From contig NZ_LIGE01000018.1 of assembly GCF_001297015.1 (NCBI RefSeq), forward strand, positions 248,001 to 312,000: a stretch of 64,000 nucleotides of DNA, read 5' to 3'. This stretch comes from Pseudomonas sp. RIT-PI-r. GTDB lineage: Bacteria > Pseudomonadota > Gammaproteobacteria > Pseudomonadales > Pseudomonadaceae. The translations under genes and the position numbers were made by a program. The notes beneath the pieces are model-generated. The model was not told where the DNA came from. It searched no databases and saw only the letters and a program-made list of their open reading frames with translations. Positions 8,510-14,820 of this stretch are shown here, piece by piece. Within the stretch, counting starts at the first letter, position 1, and each line of letters opens with the position of its first letter.

Positions 8510-8570
8510 ACGTTTATTCACGTTGTTATTCCATTTTGCTCATACACGCAGGCTAGACATGTAGGAGCTG

Positions 8571-8654
8571 CCGCAGGCTGCGATCTTTTGATTTTCAACA
8601 AGTTAAAACGTTGAAAAGCAAGATCAAAGGATCGCAGGCTTCGCCAGCTCCTAC
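8571..8654. repeat. REP doublet, GTAGGAGCTGCCGC family, overlapping the end of the sigma-54 activator
   Basis: Inverted REP units face each other across an A/T-rich spacer. The right-hand unit (AGCTCCTAC) supplies the TAG stop of the leftward gene ending at 8651. Confidence 0.9.
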
Positions 8655-9571
8655 AGGAGGCCGGTGTTTTTCAGCAGTTGCTTGAGGGCGGCCTGGTCGG
8701 TTGTGGTGCCAGTGGAGAGGATCTGGTTGATCTGGGCCTCGATCTGGGTCAGTAGCGGCGGCAGATTCAGGTGCTCCGGCAGAATCTCGTCGCCGGTACT
8801 CACCAGCAAGGCAAAGTGAATGACGTTTTCCAGCTCGCGGGTGTTGCCCGGCCAGCTGTGCTGTTCGAGCACGTGCTGCGCCGCTTCGCTGATCAGCGGC
8901 ACCGGCAGATCCAGACGCTGGCTGTAGATGCCGAGAAAATACTCTGCCAGCGAGAGGATATCGCCGGTGCGCGCGCGCAAGGCCGGCAGTTCGAGATGGC
9001 CTTCGCTGAGGTAGTGATAGAGCCGCTCGTGGAATTTCCCGGCATCCACCGCTTGTGCCAGATCAATGCTGGTGGCGGCGACCAGACGCACGTCGACCGG
9101 ACTCGGCTGATGTGCACCGACACGGGTGACTTCGTGGTTCTCCAACGCGGCGAGCAATTTGATCTGGATTGGCAGCGGCAAGTCGCCGATTTCATCGAGG
9201 TCCAAGGTGCCGCCATTGGCCGAACCGAACCATCCGGCGCGACTGCTGGCTGAACCGCTGTAGGTGCCAGCGGCATAGCCGAAGAGTTCGGCGTCGGCGT
9301 AAGTCGGGCTGATGGCGCCGCAATTGACCGAGACGAATAAGCCGCTGCGATCACTGGCGCGATGGATGTGCCGGGCGAGCAGCTCTTTACCCGTCCCCGT
9401 CTCACCGCGAATCAATACTGAAATCGAACGCGGGGCTAACTGCTCCAATTCTTCGCGCAACTGACGCGAGCGCGGGTCGACAAACACCAGCGCTTTGGCG
9501 CGAATGCTCAGGGGACTTTTTTCAGCGTCGGGAAAGGTCAGCAATGGCTGACCGAAAGTTTCGAAACTCAT
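8651..9571 (-). CDS. Sigma-54-dependent activator, SfnR-like, lacking a recognisable C-terminal HTH
   Basis: The 306-residue protein is an AAA+ sigma-54 activator without a receiver or other sensory domain, as in SfnR-type regulators of organosulfur genes. It has Walker A GETGTGKE (56-63), Walker B LDEIGD (125-130) and a sensor region (VDVRLVAATS). The sigma-54 contact loop, usually GAFTGA, reads GTYSGS at 102-107. The usual C-terminal Fis-type helix-turn-helix is not visible: the protein stops at ALKQLLKNTGLL, and the stop lies inside a REP element. The protein has one Cys and no internal Met. It is probably co-transcribed with the hydrolase gene 54 bases upstream. Confidence 0.85.
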   Translation of the reverse strand: MSFETFGQPLLTFPDAEKSPLSIRAKALVFVDPRSRQLREELEQLAPRSISVLIRGETGTGKELLARHIHRASDRSGLFVSVNCGAISPTYADAELFGYAAGTYSGSASSRAGWFGSANGGTLDLDEIGDLPLPIQIKLLAALENHEVTRVGAHQPSPVDVRLVAATSIDLAQAVDAGKFHERLYHYLSEGHLELPALRARTGDILSLAEYFLGIYSQRLDLPVPLISEAAQHVLEQHSWPGNTRELENVIHFALLVSTGDEILPEHLNLPPLLTQIEAQINQILSTGTTTDQAALKQLLKNTGLL

Positions 9572-9625
9572 GGCAGACTCCCGCCCAAAACCGCCGGCAG
9601 ACGGGGGCGTTGAAAGAAATAAAAA

Positions 9626-10207
9626 TCAGGCGCGGCGGCGGGCGTGGTGTTCCATGCGGTTTTGCAGGCGATAGAGATAGGCAAAACCCTGCTCCCAACG
9701 CTGATGCCCGGACTTCACATTGATGTGCCCGGCACCGGCAAGAATTCCCGCCTCGGCGCCCCAGTTGCGCGCCAGCTCCATGGCACGCGGCGCACTCACC
9801 GCGGCATCGTTGTCGGAGCTGACCACTTGGCTCGGGAATGGCAGCAAATCAGTCGGGATCGGTGCGAAATTGCGCAGCGCGGGTGCGCAGGCCGGGCGCT
9901 CGACATCGGCCGGCGCGACCAGCAAGGCGCCGCGCACCTGACGCAGATATTGCAACGGCGCAGTGGCAGCCCAGTGAGCAACGGTGATGCAGCCGAGGCT
10001 GTGGGCGATCAGGATCACCGGCGTACTGTCGGCGGCGATCGCCTCGGCCAGGGCCGCGACCCAGTCTTCGCGACGCGGCGTCAGCCAATCGGCCTGCTCG
10101 ACCCGCGCGCTGTTCGGCAGGCTGTTCTGCCAGTGGCTTTGCCAATGATCTTCTGGCGATCCTTGCCAGCCCGGCACAATCAGGTAGCGGATTGATTCGT
10201 TGCGCAT
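9626..10207 (-). CDS. RBBP9/YdeN-family serine hydrolase (alpha/beta fold)
   Basis: The 193-residue protein opens with the family hallmark YLIVPGWQGSPEDHWQ. It has the nucleophile motif AHSLGC near residue 69, a candidate acid in VVSSDND near residue 130, and the histidine in GAGHINVKSG near residue 160, giving a full Ser-Asp-His triad. The family contains small esterases and hydrolases of uncertain substrate. It leads a two-gene operon with the sigma-54 activator. A sulfur-box-like motif lies 65 bases upstream, so a sulfur-related ester or thioester is possible, but this is inference. Confidence 0.85.
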   Translation of the reverse strand: MRNESIRYLIVPGWQGSPEDHWQSHWQNSLPNSARVEQADWLTPRREDWVAALAEAIAADSTPVILIAHSLGCITVAHWAATAPLQYLRQVRGALLVAPADVERPACAPALRNFAPIPTDLLPFPSQVVSSDNDAAVSAPRAMELARNWGAEAGILAGAGHINVKSGHQRWEQGFAYLYRLQNRMEHHARRRA

Positions 10208-10271
10208 GGGGAGCTCTCCTGCGTCGTGTCTGTTCCTGAACGAGTATAGGGAGGGTATTTATATTCGTTAA

Positions 10272-10290
10272 GGAATAAGAAGCTATTTAT
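10272..10290 (-). promoter_or_regulatory. Candidate sulfur-starvation (CysB-like) box upstream of hydrolase operon
   Basis: GGAATAAGAAGCTATTTAT matches the 6983-7000 motif with one base deleted. It lies 65 bases upstream of the hydrolase start. Confidence 0.45.
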
Positions 10291-10339
10291 TAAGATCTGA
10301 ATTGAATATGAGATGTTTGCATGGCTTGAAAGCTTTTCC

Positions 10340-10497
10340 CCCTCACCCCAGCCCTCTCCCCCAAGGGGGCGAGGGTAAAGGGAGCCGATCTCCTGGCCTT
10401 TCAAATCCTGAGCTCGACTGGATTTCACATGTCGGTGTACAGCGGCCGAACAACGCGGTCAGTCCCCTCTCCCTCTGGGAGAGGGCTAGGGTGAGGG
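10340..10497. repeat. Compound dispersed repeat, single diverged unit
   Basis: The outer palindromes (CCCTCACCCCAGCCCTCTCC and GGGAGAGGGCTAGGGTGAGG) match the two larger elements. The core is mostly different apart from GTCGGTGTAC and CAGTCCCCTCTCCC near one end. It lies between the hydrolase promoter and the exbD terminator. Confidence 0.8.
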
Positions 10498-10517
10498 CTT
10501 TGCTTTTAACGCCAGAA

Positions 10518-10562
10518 ATAAAAAAAGGGCCGCACCCTGCCAAGGAGACGGCCCCGGAAAAA
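10518..10562 (-). terminator. Rho-independent terminator after exbD
   Basis: On the minus strand the stem GGGGCCG / CGGCCC is followed by a run of T's. It lies just past the exbD stop and ends the tonB-exbB-exbD operon. Confidence 0.8.
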
Positions 10563-10573
10563 CGTTGAATCTG

Positions 10574-10975
10574 TTACCGCGCAGTAATCACCGACAACTT
10601 GGTAATCCCCGCCCGCTCGATCGAAGCCATGGCTCGCGCCACTTCGCCGTAGTTCACCCCGTCTTCCGCCTGCAACTGCACGCGAACTTCCGGGTCCTTT
10701 GCCTTGGCCGACTTGAGGTTGAATTCCAGCAGGTCCGGCTGAATCTCATCCTTGTTGATAAACAGCTTGCCGGCGCCGTCGATGCTCACCACTAGCGGAT
10801 CCTTCTGTTCGACCGGCGCCACCGCTTCGGTCTTCGGCAGGTTGATCGGGATCGCGTTGGTCAGCAGTGGTGCGGTGACGATAAACACCACCAGCAGCAC
10901 CAGCATCACATCCACCAGCGGTGTCACGTTGATCTCGCTGAGCACCTCGTCACTGTCTTGCGTGGAGAAGGCCAT
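10574..10975 (-). CDS. exbD: ExbD, TonB-complex inner-membrane protein
   Basis: The 133-residue protein has one N-terminal membrane segment with the proton-path Asp in the motif INVTPLVDVMLVLLVVF near residue 20, then a periplasmic domain ending in AGITKLSVIT. It works with ExbB to energise TonB. It is the last gene of the leftward tonB-exbB-exbD operon, one base after exbB, with a terminator behind it. Sulfur-containing residues are few (two internal Met, no Cys). The gene order matches an ExbBD set that in P. aeruginosa I recall near the ats genes. Confidence 0.95.
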   Translation of the reverse strand: MAFSTQDSDEVLSEINVTPLVDVMLVLLVVFIVTAPLLTNAIPINLPKTEAVAPVEQKDPLVVSIDGAGKLFINKDEIQPDLLEFNLKSAKAKDPEVRVQLQAEDGVNYGEVARAMASIERAGITKLSVITAR

Positions 10976-10976
10976 A

Positions 10977-11702
10977 TCAGGACGCCTCCTTCACTTTTGT
11001 CGCGTTGCCCGGCGCTGCAACCTTATGCGCGGTCGGGTGAATCAACACGCGGAACGCACTCTTCTGCGCCAGGCTGTAAAAGTCGTGGGCGAAGTCATCC
11101 AGATCCGCCGCCGTCAGTTTCAACCGACGTAAAAAGTAGTTGTAAACCAGCACCGCCGGCACCGCGACGGCGATCCCCACACCGGTGGCGACCAGTGCCG
11201 CACCGATTGGGCCGGCGACTGTTTCCAGGCTTGCCGAACCCGCTGCGCTGATGCCTTTCAACGCTTCCATGATTCCCCACACCGTGCCGAACAAACCAAT
11301 GAACGGCGAGGTGCTGCCGATACTCGCAACCACGGCCAGACCGGTTTCCAGCGAACGGCGTTCGCGGACAATCTGCTGACGCAGAGCGCGCTCCAGTCGA
11401 TCCTGATGGTTGATCGCCTGGCTCAAATCATTGGCCTGCGGCGCCTCGCCCACCTGAATCGCCGCGTAACCTGCCTGTGCTACTCGCGCGGCGGCACCGG
11501 GTTGGGTCTCGCTCAATTCAGCGGCGGAATCCAGGCTCGACGCCGCCCAGAAGCGTTTATGAAAGCGCCGATCCTGCGCCTTCAAACGACCGAACTGCAC
11601 AGCCTTGAGCAATGCCAGGCCCCAGGTGGCGACGGAAAATACCACCAGCAGCCAGATCACCGCGCTTTCGATGGATTCCAGTGGAGATGCCAGTAACGTC
11701 AT
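10977..11702 (-). CDS. exbB: ExbB, TonB-complex proton channel
   Basis: The 241-residue MotA/TolQ/ExbB-family protein has three membrane segments: near residues 15-35, and in GLFGTVWGIMEALKGI and VGIAVAVPAVLVYNYFLRR toward the C-terminus. The conserved cytoplasmic helix ERALRQQIVRERRSLETGLAVVASIGSTSPFIGLFGTV is present in full. Only one internal Met and no Cys occur. It sits between tonB and exbD in a leftward operon and would supply energy to the local TonB-dependent receptor. Confidence 0.95.
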   Translation of the reverse strand: MTLLASPLESIESAVIWLLVVFSVATWGLALLKAVQFGRLKAQDRRFHKRFWAASSLDSAAELSETQPGAAARVAQAGYAAIQVGEAPQANDLSQAINHQDRLERALRQQIVRERRSLETGLAVVASIGSTSPFIGLFGTVWGIMEALKGISAAGSASLETVAGPIGAALVATGVGIAVAVPAVLVYNYFLRRLKLTAADLDDFAHDFYSLAQKSAFRVLIHPTAHKVAAPGNATKVKEAS

Positions 11703-11746
11703 GATGATTCCCTCGTGTAAACGTTTCGCGCGAATTTGGTTTCGGT

Positions 11747-12556
11747 TTAATGAATCTTGAAATCGATGGGCACGCTGACCCAGCCATCCTGGGCGACATC
11801 ACCCTGCTTGGCCGGGACGAAACTCCAACGTTTCACGGCGTTGAGTGCCGCGTCGTCGAGCTGTTGCCGGCCACTGCTTTTGGCAATCTGGATCTCGCCG
11901 GGCTTGCCGTTGGCCAACACATGCACGCGCAGCAACACCGTGCCCTCCCAACCGCGACGCTGGGCCAGCGACGGGTATTCCGGCGCCGGGTTTTTCAGGT
12001 ACGCAGCATTCGCTGAAGCCGGGGTTACCGGTGCCGGCGCGGGAGGCGCAGGTGGCGCTGGCGCTGCAACCGGAGCGGCCGGTTGTGGCGGCGCCGGTGG
12101 TTGCTCGACCGCTTTCGGTGCTGGTTTGGGTGCCTGTTTAACCACCGGTTTGGGTTTCGGAACCGGTTTGGGTGGCGGTGGTTTTACCGCCAGTTCGTCT
12201 TCCACTGGCGGTGGTGGTTCAACCACTGGCGCAGGTGGCGGCGGCTCGACAACCGGTGGCGCCGGCGGTGCCGGGCGCGAGAACTCGATGGTCATCGGCG
12301 GAATTTCCGGCGGCACGATCGGCAGCACCGGCGTCGGCTTCTGGCTGGTCCAGTAGATCACCGCGCCATGCGCCAACAACGCCAGCAAGCCAAGCAGAAA
12401 CGCCTCGCGACGGCTCAAGATGCCTTTCGGTGCACGCTGCAAACGCAACTGCCCCAGCGGCACACGATGCGGCCGGCCGAGATCGACCAGCTCGCCACTC
12501 GGCGTCTGACGCCACAGCAATTGCTCTGTGCTGGCGGCGGTCTGGACATTGCCCAT
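11747..12556 (-). CDS. tonB: TonB energy transducer
   Basis: I start this 269-residue protein at the ATG at 12556, which has GGGAG upstream; a longer frame to 12649 adds an unlikely basic leader. An unusual cytoplasmic N-terminus of about 50 residues precedes one membrane segment (AFLLGLLALLAHGAVIYW). A Pro/Lys/Val-rich spacer follows (about 75-175), then the TonB C-terminal domain (EYPSLAQRRGWEGTVLLRVH, then SSGRQQLDDAALNAVKRWSF). Long cytoplasmic tails are known in Pseudomonas TonB proteins. It heads the tonB-exbB-exbD operon and probably serves the receptor encoded at 14.8-17.2 kb. It has one internal Met and no Cys. Confidence 0.93.
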   Translation of the reverse strand: MGNVQTAASTEQLLWRQTPSGELVDLGRPHRVPLGQLRLQRAPKGILSRREAFLLGLLALLAHGAVIYWTSQKPTPVLPIVPPEIPPMTIEFSRPAPPAPPVVEPPPPAPVVEPPPPVEDELAVKPPPPKPVPKPKPVVKQAPKPAPKAVEQPPAPPQPAAPVAAPAPPAPPAPAPVTPASANAAYLKNPAPEYPSLAQRRGWEGTVLLRVHVLANGKPGEIQIAKSSGRQQLDDAALNAVKRWSFVPAKQGDVAQDGWVSVPIDFKIH

Positions 12557-12883
12557 TGATTCACTCCCTGCGGTCTTTTTGCGTTCTCTACAAAAACTGT
12601 CGATCAACCGCTTGTTGAATCCCCCACGGCAGATCGACGGGTGAATCATTGGGCTTGGCGCTTATCTCCGAAAGTAATCTTTAACGTTATGCATAGTCTT
12701 TTATGGAATATATGAATTGATCAATTCCACCAAAGCCACGTGCCACGTGGGCTGCAGCGACAGGTGAAAAAATGCATGCTTTTCAGGCATTAAAAGTATT
12801 CATGCAACGCATCAACCACGACTGACACAGTTTTGCAGGACGACTAATACCAAGTAGATAATTGATGATAATTTTTCCTGAAT
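12557..12883. other. Intergenic region upstream of tonB
   Basis: About 330 bases without a supported gene. It holds a perfect 14-bp palindrome GAATTGATCAATTC (12714-12727), a GCCACGTGCCACGTGGGC segment (about 12735-12752), and two GATAAT hexamers (12857-12862 and 12867-12872) that only partly resemble a Fur box. The tonB promoter presumably lies here. Confidence 0.5.
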
Positions 12884-12920
12884 AAAAAAAGGCCGGAGCA
12901 CTTTCGTGCAACGGCCTTTT
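12884..12920 (-). terminator. Rho-independent terminator after avidin-like gene
   Basis: On the minus strand the stem AAAAGGCCG ... GTGC loop GCAC ... CGGCCTTTT is followed by a T-run. It ends the receptor-sulfotransferase-avidin-like operon. Confidence 0.8.
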
Positions 12921-12936
12921 AAATTTTTAAACAAGA

Positions 12937-13263
12937 CTACTGTTTGACGAATTCCCCGCCCAGGGTCACCACATCACCATCGAAGTTTGTACGGGAGCCG
13001 GCAGCGCGCAATTTTGCGTAGTTATGATCCGGCGAAAACAGTGTCCATGTCTGATAACCGCTATTACCATTCTGAGCAAGTACTGCAATGGTGGTCGGGT
13101 TACCGGTACTGTTCTGGAAATGGTAGTTTCCATAACGGATGTCGTAATTCACGCCACCCTGACTCAATGTTCCGCTGAACGAGCCGTTGGAATCATTACC
13201 ATCGGTAATCACCAGCTTGGCGCCAGAGTTGGAATTCAGATAAGTGCCATTAATGCTCGACAT
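12937..13263 (-). CDS. Small beta-rich protein, possible avidin/streptavidin-like fold
   Basis: I start this at the ATG at 13263, which has AAGGAAG seven bases upstream; the longer frame to 13368 lacks a site. The 108-residue product begins SINGTYLNSNSGAKLVIT and continues with GSFSGTLSQGG. This resembles the first strands of streptavidin (GTWYNQLGSTFIVT ... GALTGTY). The rest alternates polar and hydrophobic residues as expected for a beta-barrel. The tryptophans that line the biotin pocket are mostly absent (one Trp in all), so biotin binding is doubtful. There is no signal peptide. The protein has no Cys and no internal Met. It is third in a leftward cluster behind the receptor and AssT-like genes. 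Confidence 0.6.
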   Translation of the reverse strand: MSSINGTYLNSNSGAKLVITDGNDSNGSFSGTLSQGGVNYDIRYGNYHFQNSTGNPTTIAVLAQNGNSGYQTWTLFSPDHNYAKLRAAGSRTNFDGDVVTLGGEFVKQ

Positions 13264-13387
13264 GATGCGACTTCCTTTATCGTTGGGATAAGTGTCTTCC
13301 GATGAGAGCAAGTTTCCTCCTGGAAACTCACGACTCAGAGAATGGTTCGACATTCCCCTGCTGTCCATGTGAGCAACTAACTAAATT

Positions 13388-13424
13388 GCAATAAGTACTG
13401 TTCGAGTTACTCATAACTTATTGC
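13388..13424. promoter_or_regulatory. Inverted repeat GCAATAAGT/ACTTATTGC before the avidin-like gene
   Basis: Perfect 9-bp arms (13388-13396 and 13416-13424) surround a 19-bp spacer, between the AssT-like stop and the avidin-like start. The arms contain AATAAG/CTTATT, like the other sulfur-box sites. It may be an operator for a secondary promoter. Confidence 0.4.
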
Positions 13425-13453
13425 CAATCAGTCGAACATTAATTCCAAATCAA

Positions 13454-14797
13454 CTAACGGCTGGCGTTGGTCTGTTGCACACCGATGGCAGGCGCAATCA
13501 CCGCCGTTTCCGAACGTGGCGTGCCGACGGGCACCCAGTCATAACTCACAGGCAGCGCGCGATACACCCAGTTGCTGATGGCGTCGCTGCCCGGCGCCTT
13601 GCCGAGGTACGGGCTGACGTATTCCCAGACGTTTTCGCCGCCGGCCGTGACCTGGAAAAACCGCCCGTTCATGCCTTCGTCGATCAACGTATTGCCGTTG
13701 GGCAAACGTCGCGCGCTGCTGATGAACGAGCTGTAAAACGCCCACCCCGGCTGCTTCGAATTCGCCGCGCTGTACTGCCAGACAATTTCATTTTTGACCG
13801 GGTCGATTTCCAGCACCCGCGAACCGGAAATCAGCCCAAGGGTGACATTGGGATAACCCGCCGAGCCTTGGTTATCGAACACCAGCACATTGCCCGCGCC
13901 AGGCAGTCCGGCAGGAATGATGTGGGCGTCATGCTGGCCGACAAACTGATCCACGGGACGCGGCAAGGTCCGCGCGGTTTTCGGGCTGGCCAATGGCAGG
14001 TTCGGCCCCAGACGCCAGACCACTTTGCCGCTGGCTTTATCGATGATCGCGATGAAGTTGGCGTTGCGTGAATCGAACAACAGATTGTCCGGATTGAAAC
14101 GCTTGTCGCCGGCATCGAACCACTTGTTCGGCCCGACCACACTGAGGTTGTTGATGTGCAGGTAGTCGGCGTCCTCACTCGCCCGCACCAGCTTCAATTG
14201 CGCGGGCGTGAAGCCGAATTCGTCGAGGTGTTCCGAGGCCAGCCATTGCCATTTCACCGCACCGTCGGGACTGACTTCATAGATCGCATCGTCAATCACC
14301 TCGGGGACTTTGAAGCCTTTGACCTTGTGCACCCTGTTCGCCAGAACAACGGTGTTGCCGTTGCTCAAGCGGCGCTGATCATGATGCTGCTGTGCCGCGC
14401 CACCGGGTGCCTTGTCGCCCCACTGCCAGACCACTTTGCCGTTCCAGTCCAGTTCACCAACGCTCTGATTGCCCAGACCATTACCGGCAGAACCGAGCTT
14501 GCCGGGGTCCTTGTCACTCAGTTGCAGCAGCACGTGGCCACGTTCGCCACCGACCAGTTTCGGGTCGATGATCGCGGACGGGAAACCGGCCTGCGGCCAG
14601 CTCTTGACCTCGTTGCCATTCATGTCGATCAGGTGCGTCTGCTTGTCAGCGCCGCTGAAAATCACGTACTGATTGAAGGCTTTGTCCGGGTCGTAACGGG
14701 TGACACCGGTCGGGTAAACGCTCGGTGCGGCGAAGGCGCCCGCGCTAAACACCGCGCCGGACAACAACAGCGGAAAAGCCGTTTTGATACGCAACAT
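13454..14797 (-). CDS. Periplasmic arylsulfate sulfotransferase (AssT)-like protein
   Basis: The 447-residue protein has a Sec signal ending ...SAGAFAAPS. It shows repeated beta-propeller blades with the pattern KVVWQWG, AVKWQWL, KVVWRLG, EIVWQYS and NVWEYVS. Conserved His clusters lie in AAQQHHDQRR, DYLHINNL and GQHDAHII, as expected for the PAPS-independent AssT family, which moves sulfate between aryl esters through a sulfo-histidine. It has no Cys, so it lacks the disulfide of E. coli AssT. Only two Met occur in the mature protein. It follows the receptor gene by 23 bases, so the two are probably co-transcribed. Whether it is a true sulfotransferase or a sulfate-ester hydrolase is open. 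Confidence 0.8.
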   Translation of the reverse strand: MLRIKTAFPLLLSGAVFSAGAFAAPSVYPTGVTRYDPDKAFNQYVIFSGADKQTHLIDMNGNEVKSWPQAGFPSAIIDPKLVGGERGHVLLQLSDKDPGKLGSAGNGLGNQSVGELDWNGKVVWQWGDKAPGGAAQQHHDQRRLSNGNTVVLANRVHKVKGFKVPEVIDDAIYEVSPDGAVKWQWLASEHLDEFGFTPAQLKLVRASEDADYLHINNLSVVGPNKWFDAGDKRFNPDNLLFDSRNANFIAIIDKASGKVVWRLGPNLPLASPKTARTLPRPVDQFVGQHDAHIIPAGLPGAGNVLVFDNQGSAGYPNVTLGLISGSRVLEIDPVKNEIVWQYSAANSKQPGWAFYSSFISSARRLPNGNTLIDEGMNGRFFQVTAGGENVWEYVSPYLGKAPGSDAISNWVYRALPVSYDWVPVGTPRSETAVIAPAIGVQQTNASR

Positions 14798-14820
14798 GAT
14801 GCAGCTCCTTGAGTGACGAA

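Noticed and set aside
12857..12872. Possible Fur box (GATAAT-TGAT-GATAAT) upstream of tonB
   Set aside because: Only two hexamers match, they are 4 bases apart in direct orientation, and they lie about 300 bases from tonB, next to another gene's terminator.
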